This document shows, in pieces, positions 25,673 through 34,157 of a DNA stretch of 64,000 nt. The DNA lies in contig NZ_JASXSX010000002.1 of the NCBI RefSeq assembly GCF_032085515.1, positions 68,954 to 132,953 on the forward strand. Reading direction: 5' to 3'. The translations under genes and the position numbers were made by a program. Numbering within the stretch: position 1 is the stretch's first letter; every line of letters begins with the position of its first letter. This DNA comes from Gleimia hominis (GTDB lineage Bacteria > Actinomycetota > Actinomycetes > Actinomycetales > Actinomycetaceae). The notes beneath the pieces are model-generated. The model did not search any database and was not told the origin of the DNA. It saw only the letters and a program-made list of their open reading frames with translations.

Positions 25673-27256
25673 TTAACGGCGCCTAGCGAGTCCAACCCCA
25701 GCTCCCGTAACCGCGATTGCAGCCAAACCGATAGCACCGGCAGCAATACCAGTTTTAGCGAGCTGCTTATTCCCTTGCATATGGGTGCTCGAAGTGATTG
25801 CGCCATTCCCGTGATGCCCAGGGTTATTCAATTCACCATTTCCGGGTTGCTCGCTGGGGTTAATCGGTTGTGCAGGCTCTAAGGTTGCTGCGGGAACGCG
25901 GTCTTTAACAGTCACGGGTACCTCAACCACACGAGATGAACCATCCTTAAACGTAACCTTAATCTTCCCCGTGTACTCACCTGGCTTAGCGGTATTTACA
26001 GCGCCATCCGCGGTAATATCCTCCGCTTTGGCGCCCTCAGGCAAATTTTTGATATTAGCCGCTCCAAGAGTTAAATCATCACCCTTGTGAATCACCACGG
26101 GCACAATCTGATCTTTAGAAATCTGCGGGACCGGCGTAACTACCCCTGCATCCGCGGTCTTACGAACCGTCATTTTCGTCACGCGAGTGACCTCGTGATC
26201 CCCATACTTCGTGATCACACTCAGCTCTCGCGTGCCAGCCGGAACCGACTTCGCATCCACCGTCACCGCACCCGTTGCCTCATCGAGCGACGCCCACTTC
26301 GGGAAGTTGCTGGCAATAAACTTTAACGAAATCCCCGCATCCTCATGGGTCAACTTTGGCGTTACTGTCTTCTTCCCCTCATCGGATTCACTTAAATCCA
26401 AATCCGCATACCAAAGCTTACTGTAGAACAGGGGGCGGATATACGGTGTGCCAATCGTGTTCGCACTAAACTTCAACACCTTCCGGGGTGTTCGAGTGGC
26501 CCCATCCCAACCGGTTCGCAGCAGCCCCGCGTAAAAATATCCCGCAGGCACATTAGCCGCAGAACTCGTGTATCCCTTATCTAAACGAATAATCTGCTTT
26601 TCGGATTCGAAATCTTTATACGCGCCAACGTTGGCGAAAAGATTGTCGAACGTGTACTCACTCTGCTTATCCTCAGAAGTCAGCGTTAGCGCCACGTCCC
26701 TAAACTTCTCATTTAACGCGGTAGTCTGGTCCGCCTTCAAGTTCACGTCATCAACCGTAATGTACTTCATGTACGTCGTAATGATCGTGTACTCCGGCCA
26801 CACTTTCAGCGCTACCGTGCGTTCAATCGGGGTCCCCGTCTTCAAAGTGAGGTGCAGTTTCAGCTGATACTCACCCGGTACCTGGGCGACAATCTGGCTG
26901 GGACTAGAAAACTCAATCTTCCCTTCCAACGCCGGGTCCTTGACGATCTCCACTGCTTTCTTCGCATCACTACCGTCCGCGTATTGCGCAGCTTCTACCA
27001 GCCCAATGTTCCAAATGGTTTGCCCAGCATTAACCTGATATGACTCAACGACATCTAACATCGCCTGCTTGGACGCGGAGTCCTCTGCCCTATCCGCAGC
27101 TGCGGGGGTACCAGTACTATCTTCGGCGAACGCGGTCGCAGATACACCTGCTCCACCCGCAACCACTAAACCACCCACCGCGAACGCAGACAGCACTGCC
27201 CGCCAAGACCGCCGCAGCGCTCTCGGGGAACTAGCCGACCACTTTTCTAACCTCAT
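25673..27256 (-). CDS. Sortase-anchored (LAKTG) surface protein with Rib/YPDG-like domain
   Basis: This 527-residue protein has a long signal peptide (SWRAVLSAFAVGGLVVAGGAG, cut near FAED). An all-beta extracellular region of about 440 residues follows, including a Rib/YPDG-like module (VNTAKPGEYTGKIKVTFKDG, then VVEVPVTVKD, about 420-455). A Pro/Asn/Gly-rich wall spacer comes next, then LAKTG, a hydrophobic segment and the ARRR tail. LAXTG is a sortase substrate form used in actinobacteria. The middle (TIITTYMKYITVDDVNLKADQT) is unfamiliar. An AGGAGAG site precedes the ATG. A role in adhesion or the cell surface is inferred. Confidence 0.85.
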   Translation of the reverse strand: MRLEKWSASSPRALRRSWRAVLSAFAVGGLVVAGGAGVSATAFAEDSTGTPAAADRAEDSASKQAMLDVVESYQVNAGQTIWNIGLVEAAQYADGSDAKKAVEIVKDPALEGKIEFSSPSQIVAQVPGEYQLKLHLTLKTGTPIERTVALKVWPEYTIITTYMKYITVDDVNLKADQTTALNEKFRDVALTLTSEDKQSEYTFDNLFANVGAYKDFESEKQIIRLDKGYTSSAANVPAGYFYAGLLRTGWDGATRTPRKVLKFSANTIGTPYIRPLFYSKLWYADLDLSESDEGKKTVTPKLTHEDAGISLKFIASNFPKWASLDEATGAVTVDAKSVPAGTRELSVITKYGDHEVTRVTKMTVRKTADAGVVTPVPQISKDQIVPVVIHKGDDLTLGAANIKNLPEGAKAEDITADGAVNTAKPGEYTGKIKVTFKDGSSRVVEVPVTVKDRVPAATLEPAQPINPSEQPGNGELNNPGHHGNGAITSSTHMQGNKQLAKTGIAAGAIGLAAIAVTGAGVGLARRR

Positions 27257-27368
27257 ATTCTCTCCTAAACGATTGTCGGCAATGACAACTTGAAAATATC
27301 ATTCCCCGCAATCGCTCTCATCTGGAGGAATACGAAAAAGCTCTGCTTAGATAAGTGAGTCGTTAAAA

Positions 27369-28193
27369 TTACAAGCCGTAGGAGATTCGCAGCGGAGCGT
27401 GATCTGACACCCTCGCGTCATACGCATCCGCACTATCCACGTGCCATGCCTGCGCCCTCTGCCCCAAGCTTGGGGACGCCAACTGGTAGTCAATCCTCCA
27501 GCCCGCATTATTATCAAATGCTTTCCCCCGGTAGGACCACCACGTATACGGGCCCTGTTCCTCCCCCACCAGGTCTCGCACCACGTCACGCCACCCCTGG
27601 TTTAACCACGCGTCCACATACGCGATCTCCTCATCCAGCACGCCCGCGGACTTATTGTGGTTCCCTTTCCAGTTCTTAATATCCCGCTCCGTGTGCACAA
27701 TGTTCAGATCACCGCACACCACCGTCGGCACATCCGCATCCAGCAGCTCTTGCATCCGCTGGGTAACCAACTCTAAGTGCGCGTACTTTTGATCCATTTT
27801 CTCGGTACCCACCTGACCGGAATGCAGGTACGCACTCACCACGCGCACAACCTCATCACCTGCACGCATGTCGGCCTCCAGCCACCGGCCCGTGTCAACG
27901 GCAACCGCGTCCACACCCTGCGGCTGCGCTCCGAACCGTACGCTCTGGCGGTCAATCTGCACGCGCCCATTCTTTCGCACCGCCAGCGCAACCCCTGCGC
28001 GGCCCTTTACCTCACACGGGAAATTAACTACCTCCCACTGCTCCCCCAAGAGCTTATCGACAATCTCGTCAGACGCGCGCACTTCCTGCAACGCAACCAC
28101 GTCCGGGCCGGTTGCGGCCATGAGCTCGGCAAATCCTTTGCGGGAAGCCGCACGGATACCATTCACATTAAAGGTCGAAATCTCAATACTCAT
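27369..28193 (-). CDS. xthA: Exodeoxyribonuclease III (AP endonuclease, XthA/ExoA)
   Basis: This 274-residue EEP-fold nuclease acts in base excision repair on abasic sites. Motifs in order: STFNVNGIRAASRKGF (metal Asn), VVALQEVRA (metal Glu), VCGDLNIVH (Asp and Asn), WRIDYQLAS and the final VSDHAPLRISYGL (catalytic Asp-His). The frame is open to 28247, but the family N-terminus begins at the ATG at 28193; the ribosome site there is weak, so the start is not certain. It lies 18 bp from the AT-rich region upstream of the surface-protein gene and downstream of the folD cluster. Confidence 0.93.
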   Translation of the reverse strand: MSIEISTFNVNGIRAASRKGFAELMAATGPDVVALQEVRASDEIVDKLLGEQWEVVNFPCEVKGRAGVALAVRKNGRVQIDRQSVRFGAQPQGVDAVAVDTGRWLEADMRAGDEVVRVVSAYLHSGQVGTEKMDQKYAHLELVTQRMQELLDADVPTVVCGDLNIVHTERDIKNWKGNHNKSAGVLDEEIAYVDAWLNQGWRDVVRDLVGEEQGPYTWWSYRGKAFDNNAGWRIDYQLASPSLGQRAQAWHVDSADAYDARVSDHAPLRISYGL

Positions 28194-28259
28194 ACCACGA
28201 TTATCCCATGCATCCAGACCGGGCCCGTTTGACTCCGTGCTCCGCACTTTCTCGGCAGG

Positions 28260-28363
28260 GCCAGTTAGTCTCTGCGTTCCACCGATGGCCAGTTGGGCCG
28301 GTTAGACGCAGCAGTTTTCGCCACCGCTCGGCGGGGTCGAGCCAGTTAAGCTGTGCGTTCCGC
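28260..28363 (-). repeat. Degenerate repeat of the folD 3' end, stop codon included
   Basis: On the minus strand GGAACGCACAGCTTAACTGGC (28341-28363, folD end with TAA) recurs as GGAACGCAGAGACTAACTGGC (28260-28282). A third, weaker CTAACCGGCCC copy lies between them. Confidence 0.65.
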
Positions 28364-29236
28364 AGCTTCCACGACGTTGGCCAGCAGCATCGCCCGCGTC
28401 ATCGGCCCCACCCCACCGGGGTTCGGGGTGATCCACCCGGCCACCGCATCCACGCCATCGGCGACGTCACCCGCGATCCGGGTTTTGCCCTCATGCGTTT
28501 CACGCGACACCCCCACGTCCAGCACAATCGCTCCGGGTTTCACCATGTCCGCAGTAACGATCCCCGCTACCCCCGCAGCAGACACAACCACGTCCGCAGC
28601 CCGCACGTGTCGGCTCAGATCCCGCGTCCCCGTGTGGCACAGCGTGACCGTCGCATTTACCTCCCGCGTGGTCAACAGCGACCCGATCGTCCTGCCAACC
28701 GTGGTCCCACGCCCAATGACGCACACGTGCTTGCCGTTCAGATACAAGTTATTGCGCCGCAGCAGTTCCACCACCGCCCGGGGCGTACATGGCAGCGGAT
28801 TATCAATCAACCCATCGACCGACAGCAACATCCGCCCCAAGTTCGTTGGGTGGAGCCCGTCCACGTCTTTAGCTGGATCCACCGCCTCAAGCAACAAATT
28901 CGTATCCACCTGCGGCGGCAGGGGCAACTGCACAATATAGCCCGTGAGTGCCGGATTGCGATTAAAGGCCTCAATCGAACGTAAAATCTGTTCCTGCGTG
29001 GCGGACTGCGGCAAGTCAATGCGGAACGATTCAATCCCCACTTCCTTACAGTCCCGGTGTTTGCCCGCCACGTACGTTTGCGAAGCTGGATCTTGCCCCA
29101 CCAAAATCGTTCCCAAACCTGGGGTTATACCTTTATTTTTGAGGTCCTGCACCCGGGTCTTCAGCTCGTTCTTAATCTGCGCGGCGCAACGCTTCCCATC
29201 TAAAGGCTTCGCCGCTCCTGCCCATGGAAACCTCAT
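28346..29236 (-). CDS. folD: Bifunctional methylene-THF dehydrogenase / methenyl-THF cyclohydrolase FolD
   Basis: FolD (296 aa) interconverts 5,10-methylene-THF and 10-formyl-THF with NADP. The catalytic Lys lies in TYVAGKHRDCKEVGI. GYIVQLPLPPQVD and the dinucleotide site VIGRGTTVGRTIG follow, then the C-terminal signature KPGAIVLDVGVSRE and GGVGPMTRAMLLANVVEAA. Its ATG overlaps the glyA stop by 4 bp (ATGA), so the two are translationally coupled. With glyA and purU it forms a serine-to-formate one-carbon set. Confidence 0.96.
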   Translation of the reverse strand: MRFPWAGAAKPLDGKRCAAQIKNELKTRVQDLKNKGITPGLGTILVGQDPASQTYVAGKHRDCKEVGIESFRIDLPQSATQEQILRSIEAFNRNPALTGYIVQLPLPPQVDTNLLLEAVDPAKDVDGLHPTNLGRMLLSVDGLIDNPLPCTPRAVVELLRRNNLYLNGKHVCVIGRGTTVGRTIGSLLTTREVNATVTLCHTGTRDLSRHVRAADVVVSAAGVAGIVTADMVKPGAIVLDVGVSRETHEGKTRIAGDVADGVDAVAGWITPNPGGVGPMTRAMLLANVVEAAERTA

Positions 29237-30516
29237 TGCTGCAACCCTTCGTACAGTGGGAACGCATCCGTCAACGCTTTCACGCGGCCACTCAGCTGCT
29301 CGGTATCCACCTGGCCGGCCGCCGCCTGCACCAAGGTTTGCGCGATAATATCGGCAACTTCTTCGAACTCGGCGGCGCCAAACCCACGGGTCGCAAGCGC
29401 TGGCGTGCCAAGACGCAAACCCGAAGTAACGCGGGGTGGGCGCGGGTCAAACGGCACTGCGTTACGGTTCACTGTGATCCCAACCGCGTGCAACGCGTCC
29501 TCACCTTCTTGCCCATTCAACTTCGAATCGCGCATGTCCACTAGTACCAAGTGCACGTCCGTCCCCCCGGTAACCAGGGTAATACCTGCGCGTTTCACAT
29601 CATCTTGCAACAACCGGTCCGCAATGATGCGCGCTCCCTCAACAGTGCGGCGCTGCCGGTCTTTAAACTCCTCGGTTTGAGCCACCTTCATAGACACCGC
29701 TTTCGCAGCCACCACGTGCATTAATGGCCCGCCCTGCTGACCGGGAAACACCGCGGAGTTTAGTTTCTTGCCCAGCTCCGGGTCACGCGAAAGGATCATC
29801 CCAGACCGCGGCCCACCAATCGTCTTGTGCACCGTGGTGGTCACCACGTCCGCGTACGGCACCGGGTTTGGATGCAGACCCGCAGCCACTAAGCCAGCAA
29901 AATGCGCCATATCCACCCACAGGTAAGCTCCCACATCATCGGCAATACCGCGAAAAGCCTGGAAATCCAACACCCGTGGGTAAGCAGACCAGCCGGCAAT
30001 AATCACCTTCGCCTTATGCTCCACGGCAGCAGCTCGGACCTCATCCATTTCAATACGCATGGACTTCTCGTTCACGTGGTAAAACTGGGCGTCGTACAGT
30101 TTGCCCGAAAAGTTCAACCGCATCCCGTGCGACAGGTGCCCCCCGTTATCTAACGCGAGCCCCAAGATCGTGTCCCCAGGTTTAGCCAGCGCAGCTAGCA
30201 CCGCCGCGTTCGCTTGCGAACCCGAATGGGGTTGCACGTTCGCATACTGCGCGTCGAACACTTCTTTAGCGCGTTCGATCGCCAAGTTCTCCGCGATATC
30301 CACCTGCTCACAACCGCCGTAGTAACGGCGCCCAGGGTAGCCTTCCGCGTACTTATTCGTCAGCACCGACCCCTGTGCCTGCAGCACTGCGCGGGGCACG
30401 AAGTTCTCTGACGCGATCATTTCCAAAGTTCCGCGTTGACGCTCAAGCTCACCATCTAGAACCTGTGCGATTTGAGGGTCAAGTTCCGCCAAGGGCAGAT
30501 CATTAAGTTTTGTCAC
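29233..30516 (-). CDS. glyA: Serine hydroxymethyltransferase
   Basis: GlyA (427 aa) is a PLP enzyme that converts serine and THF to glycine and methylene-THF. Visible motifs are ASENFVPRAVLQAQGSVLTNKYAEGYPGRRYYGG, the VDMAHFAGLVAAGLHPNPVPYADVVTTTVHKTIGGPRSG block with the PLP-binding Lys in HKT, and DVHLVLVDMR. The GTG at 30516 has a perfect AGGAGGT 5 nt upstream; the longer frame from 30552 lacks one. It is followed without a gap by folD. Confidence 0.97.
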   Translation of the reverse strand: MTKLNDLPLAELDPQIAQVLDGELERQRGTLEMIASENFVPRAVLQAQGSVLTNKYAEGYPGRRYYGGCEQVDIAENLAIERAKEVFDAQYANVQPHSGSQANAAVLAALAKPGDTILGLALDNGGHLSHGMRLNFSGKLYDAQFYHVNEKSMRIEMDEVRAAAVEHKAKVIIAGWSAYPRVLDFQAFRGIADDVGAYLWVDMAHFAGLVAAGLHPNPVPYADVVTTTVHKTIGGPRSGMILSRDPELGKKLNSAVFPGQQGGPLMHVVAAKAVSMKVAQTEEFKDRQRRTVEGARIIADRLLQDDVKRAGITLVTGGTDVHLVLVDMRDSKLNGQEGEDALHAVGITVNRNAVPFDPRPPRVTSGLRLGTPALATRGFGAAEFEEVADIIAQTLVQAAAGQVDTEQLSGRVKALTDAFPLYEGLQQ

Positions 30517-30573
30517 GTAAACCTCCTGAAGTCCAGATTTAGTGTAACGCAATCACGCTTTTTCAGAATCCGA

Positions 30574-31428
30574 CTAGTCGAAAACTACGGTGCGGTCTCC
30601 GTTAAGCAGTACCCGGTGCTCACTGTGCCACCGCACCGCCTGAGCTAGGACCCGCCGCTCCACATCTTGCCCGCGCGCCACCAGGTCCGACGTCGTATCC
30701 CGATGGGTTACCCGCGTGACGTCCTGTTCAATTATCGGCCCCTCATCCAAATCCGCGGTCACGTAATGAGCGGTTGCCCCTATCAGTTTCACGCCCCGAT
30801 CGTGTGCCTGCGCATACGGCCTCGCGCCTTTAAAAGACGGTAGGAACGAGTGGTGAATATTAATCACGTTGCCCTCTAATTCCCGGCACAGCTGTTCGGA
30901 AAGAATCTGCATGTACCGCGCCAAAACCACGAGTTCCACGCGTTCGGAATGCACTAGGTTCAGTAGTTCCCGCTCCGCTTTCGGTTTAGACTCCGGCGTA
31001 ACTGGAATGCATAGAAAAGGCACGCCGTAGAACTGGGCCAGCGGCGCCAAATCCGGATGGTTCCCCACAACCGCCACCACGTTGATTGGCAGCTGCCCCT
31101 CCCGGTGGCGGTACAGCAGGTCGGACAAACAGTGACCCTCCCGTGACACCATAATCAGGGTGCGGAGCTGCTCACCCAACCCATGCAGTTCCCACCGGGC
31201 CTCAAAATCCGCAGCGAAATCAGCCATGGCCTGCTCAATCCGGTGGCGGCCCGCTTCAATCGAAAGTTCAACGCGCATGAAGAACAGGTGCGTGTGCGGG
31301 TCACCGAACTGCTGGGATTGAATAATGTTCCCACCCGCAGCTGCGATCAGTCCCGTCACCCTAGCTACAATACCGGGCCTGTCGGAACAAGACAGGGTCA
31401 GCACGAAAGCGTCCTCGTTAGATTCCAT
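30574..31428 (-). CDS. purU: Formyltetrahydrofolate deformylase PurU
   Basis: PurU (284 aa) hydrolyses 10-formyl-THF to THF and formate, balancing the one-carbon pool. An N-terminal ACT domain (LTLSCSDRPGIVARVTGLIAAAGGNI, residues about 8-80) precedes the formyltransferase domain. That domain carries the catalytic Asn-His-Asp set in VINIHHSFLPSFKGARPYAQAHDRGVKLIGATAHYVTADLDEGPIIEQD. The ATG at 31428 starts the ACT domain directly; the frame extends to 31467 without a better site. It lies 57 bp upstream of glyA on the same strand. Confidence 0.94.
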   Translation of the reverse strand: MESNEDAFVLTLSCSDRPGIVARVTGLIAAAGGNIIQSQQFGDPHTHLFFMRVELSIEAGRHRIEQAMADFAADFEARWELHGLGEQLRTLIMVSREGHCLSDLLYRHREGQLPINVVAVVGNHPDLAPLAQFYGVPFLCIPVTPESKPKAERELLNLVHSERVELVVLARYMQILSEQLCRELEGNVINIHHSFLPSFKGARPYAQAHDRGVKLIGATAHYVTADLDEGPIIEQDVTRVTHRDTTSDLVARGQDVERRVLAQAVRWHSEHRVLLNGDRTVVFD

Positions 31429-31478
31429 AGCCCTAACCATAGGACACTTCACGCTCCCCACGCCCACGCGTCCGCACT

Positions 31479-31548
31479 GTCGCGCCGGGTGCTAAGCCGG
31501 GGCGCACCAGATTAGCAAGCCGGGTGTTAGGCCCAGGCGCACCCGATT
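31479..31548. repeat. Two degenerate 35-bp tandem repeats between gpsA and purU
   Basis: Units 31479-31513 and 31514-31548 are about three-quarters identical (shared CCGGGTG-TTAG/CTAAG and GGCGCACC blocks). The 173-bp gap (31429-31601) has no ORF. Confidence 0.65.
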
Positions 31549-31601
31549 ATCGAGTTGAACTGTCCCGCATCGGGGTCGGCCCGGGCACGTGAGACCTCAG
31601 G

Positions 31602-32663
31602 CTATTTTTCGCCTCCGAAGAATTTGGACCACGGCATGTCCAGCGGCGCATCCTCTTCAATGATTGAGTACAGGTAGCGGCACAGGGGGAAATCCTGTGG
31701 TTTCACCACGCCGCGTTCCGTCAGTGGTTTCAACGCACCCCCAACCACGCGGATCGCGTTGACACCCTCCAGGGTCACGCCTTTCATGAGGGAATCGCGC
31801 ACCTCTGAGAACGGACGGCCCTGCCCCACGAACTCACCGGCACGCACGTTGCGCCCGCCCATGGAGGTTACGAACATGTCCCCAACCCCGCCTAGGCCAT
31901 CGGAGGTTTCTGGCACCCCTCCCAGCAGCTGCATGAACTGGCGTAGTTCCTTCTGCCCCTGCGCAAAAACGGCTGCGTTGTAGTTGTAACGAATGTACCG
32001 GTCGTCCTGTTTCCCTTCTTTAATTGTCAGGCCCTGCCCGAGCCCTGCGGCGAACGCGTAAATGTTCTTCATGCACGCCCCGATTTCGTGGCCCAAGAAG
32101 TCCGTGGACGTCCACACATGGTAGTAGTCCGTGCGGAACAGGCCTGCTAAGTAATCGAGTGCCGCCTGGTCCTCACCGCAAAAAACTACGCAAGTATCGT
32201 GATGCACCGCCAGTTCACCCGCAATGGAAGGCCCCACAATCGCTGACCACGACACGGAATCGCGCAACTCGGGCGTGAAGTAGGTTTTCAGCACGTCCGG
32301 CAGCATGTGCAGCGTACCGTCTTCGTCCGCTTCCATCCCCTTGGTGATCGACAGCACGCGCATACCTGGTTTAACCAGTTGCGACAGGTGTTTGCCCGCA
32401 AAATGCACCCCGAACGAGTTCACTCCCGACATCGCCACGTCCGCACCTTCAAACGCTTCATCCGCGTCTTCCAGCTGGTAGGCCGTGACCCCGTCGTTCA
32501 CCTTCAACCCCAGATTCGGGTGGGTCCCATCCTTTTGGATAGATGCGATTATGTCTTGGTCAAGGTGCGTACCCACCAGGTGAACTTCGTGCCCATTTTC
32601 AGTCAGTGGAAACGTCAACGCGGTCGCCATGATGCCCGCACCGAGGATCGCTATTTTCGCCAT
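31602..32663 (-). CDS. gpsA: NAD(P)-dependent glycerol-3-phosphate dehydrogenase-like protein
   Basis: This 353-residue protein has the two-domain GpsA architecture. The N-terminal Rossmann motif is GAGIMATAL rather than the usual GAGSWGTAL. SITKGMEADEDGTLHMLPD, SAIVGPSIAGELAVHHDTC and the catalytic Lys in HEIGACMKNIYAFAAG follow. The C-terminal helical domain includes LRQFMQLLGGVPETSDGLGGVGDMFVTS. The altered nucleotide loop and the neighbouring sugar-sensing regulator suggest a specialised rather than housekeeping GpsA. The ATG at 32663 has GGAG 7 nt upstream; an ATG at 32669 is too close to that site. It lies 17 bp after the regulator gene. Confidence 0.85.
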   Translation of the reverse strand: MAKIAILGAGIMATALTFPLTENGHEVHLVGTHLDQDIIASIQKDGTHPNLGLKVNDGVTAYQLEDADEAFEGADVAMSGVNSFGVHFAGKHLSQLVKPGMRVLSITKGMEADEDGTLHMLPDVLKTYFTPELRDSVSWSAIVGPSIAGELAVHHDTCVVFCGEDQAALDYLAGLFRTDYYHVWTSTDFLGHEIGACMKNIYAFAAGLGQGLTIKEGKQDDRYIRYNYNAAVFAQGQKELRQFMQLLGGVPETSDGLGGVGDMFVTSMGGRNVRAGEFVGQGRPFSEVRDSLMKGVTLEGVNAIRVVGGALKPLTERGVVKPQDFPLCRYLYSIIEEDAPLDMPWSKFFGGEK

Positions 32664-32680
32664 ATTCATTCTCCTTTTAA

Positions 32681-33676
32681 TTACTGTTTTTGAAACTGTT
32701 TTTGAAACCTATTTTTGCTTGAGGGGGTCGCTACATCTAAATCCCGTGCCCCCTGCGGGGTATTTGCACAGCCATCCAGCACGCGGCGCGCCACCGTGGC
32801 GTCAGTGATCACCACGCGGGCGTACCCACCGGCTAAAACGGCGCTGAGTGCCGGTACTTTCTCGACCTCATCGACAATGGCTATCGCGTGGGCTTGCCGC
32901 AGCTCCTGCAGTGAAATTGAAATGGTGCGGCTCTCAAGGGATTGCGAAAGGGGCACACCGTTTGCATCCACATAGTGCGACAGCACGTCTGCGACGCCCT
33001 GACGGTTTTGAATTGCTTCAATTGCGCTGGCGTCCAAGTAGCCGGATTCAACCAGCACCGAATCCACGGACACGGCCCCGGGTGAGTAGATGATGTGCTC
33101 AGCTTTCGCGGCGTTCACCAGGGTGCGGGCAATACTCGGTTCGCCGCGCAGCGCGTCCCCAAGTGTTTTATTTGCCGTAATCGCCGGGGCCGGTAGGGAG
33201 TACCCCACCCCGGGGGCGCGTCGGGCCATCACCCCGATTGAACGGGACACCGCTTCGTCCCCCGTTTGCACGGGGCCGCCGTTGGTTTGGTAAATCTTCG
33301 CGTTAGGTGCCCAGCTTTGCGGTAGTTCCTCCGCCACCCGTCCGACTGTTCGCCCCCACGACACCGCCACGCGTTTTGGGGTTGGCTCCAGGTCCGCCAG
33401 GTAGCGCGCCGCCACTTGCGCCACATTCCCCGCCTCAGGGGAGGCCACCACGATCGCGCGTTCCAGGTGGAAGCACTGCTCCAGCCCTTGTTCCAGCTCC
33501 CGGTTGCGGGCCCGCGGGTGATTAATCGTGATCGTCACTAAGCCGCTTGCGCGGGCCTGCTCCAGCAAACGCCCAACAGTCCAGCGGGTGCACCCGAGTT
33601 TTTTCCCAATCGCAGACTGGGTTTGTCCCTCGAAGTAATAAAGTTCGGCGGCGGTCACCATGTCGTCTTCGCGCAT
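32681..33676 (-). CDS. SorC/DeoR-type sugar-binding transcriptional regulator
   Basis: This 331-residue regulator has an N-terminal helix-turn-helix (AAELYYFEGQTQSAIGKKLGCTRWTVGRLLEQARASGLV, residues about 8-46) and a C-terminal SorC effector domain (VAVSWGRTVGRVAEELP, GYLDASAIEAIQNRQGVADVLSHYVDANG, AGGYARVVITD). SorC regulators bind phosphorylated sugars or polyols. Co-transcription with gpsA suggests it senses glycerol-3-phosphate or a related triose. The start at 33676 follows GGAGGAGG; the frame continues upstream without sense. The tail FQKQFQKQ comes from a duplicated 12-bp unit directly before the stop. Confidence 0.87.
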   Translation of the reverse strand: MREDDMVTAAELYYFEGQTQSAIGKKLGCTRWTVGRLLEQARASGLVTITINHPRARNRELEQGLEQCFHLERAIVVASPEAGNVAQVAARYLADLEPTPKRVAVSWGRTVGRVAEELPQSWAPNAKIYQTNGGPVQTGDEAVSRSIGVMARRAPGVGYSLPAPAITANKTLGDALRGEPSIARTLVNAAKAEHIIYSPGAVSVDSVLVESGYLDASAIEAIQNRQGVADVLSHYVDANGVPLSQSLESRTISISLQELRQAHAIAIVDEVEKVPALSAVLAGGYARVVITDATVARRVLDGCANTPQGARDLDVATPSSKNRFQKQFQKQ

Positions 33677-33773
33677 CGGATTACCCGCCTCCTCCGGCAA
33701 AATCGTCGCTTCGCAGCTAAGCTGTGGCGCCCGCCGATTTGTGCATAAAGCCCGCCGCATAAAGCCCGCGTCT

Positions 33774-33791
33774 CTTGCATATCCTTGCAAG
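33774..33791 (-). promoter_or_regulatory. Inverted repeat CTTGCA-N6-TGCAAG upstream of the SorC regulator
   Basis: Perfect 6-bp arms lie about 100 bp upstream of the regulator start, next to a second palindrome CACATGTG at 33820-33827. They are a plausible autoregulatory site of the SorC-gpsA operon. The assignment is inferred from position only. Confidence 0.4.
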
Positions 33792-33950
33792 CGCACCTCC
33801 AGCATGCCACACGAGTGCGCACATGTGTACGCGAACGCAAATTCTGCTCATAAGTGCAGGCTTTTTAAAAGAAAGTGGTTTTGAGCGCCAGCTTTTTTGT
33901 GCGTCGAGAAAGCAGTTATCTATCACCTGCACTTCCAGCGGCATAAGAGT

Positions 33951-33991
33951 GCGCGCCTGGGTGGGCCAATTGGTCACTCCCCCAGGCGCGC
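33951..33991. terminator. Long hairpin downstream of mdh
   Basis: A perfect 10-bp outer stem GCGCGCCTGG/CCAGGCGCGC encloses a further imperfect stem around CCAATTGG, 41 bp in all. There is no T-run on either side. It may be a U-less terminator for mdh or a protein-binding palindrome. Confidence 0.5.
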
Positions 33992-34157
33992 TTAGTGTTA
34001 GCAGCTGCTTAAGTGCCGCTGCTGTGAAACTTCCTCTCTCCGCGTCAAACGGAGTTTCCACGCAGAAGCGGTGCTACTGCGTAAGTAGCGTTTCTGCGCA
34101 GCGGTGATGCCACCTTTGCGGCGGCACCTTTGCAGCAGCGGCGCTGTAATCTCGTGG

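Larger units (their letters stand above)
33677..34157. other. 481-bp intergenic region between mdh and the SorC regulator
   Basis: No protein-like ORF is seen. It holds a 2x14-bp repeat (GCATAAAGCCCGC, 33743-33770), operator-like palindromes at 33774-33791 and 33820-33827 (CACATGTG), a long hairpin at 33951-33991, an inverted CGCAGAA/TTCTGCG pair (about 34053-34098), and a 2x14-bp repeat (34109-34136). These are treated separately where clear. Confidence 0.6.
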
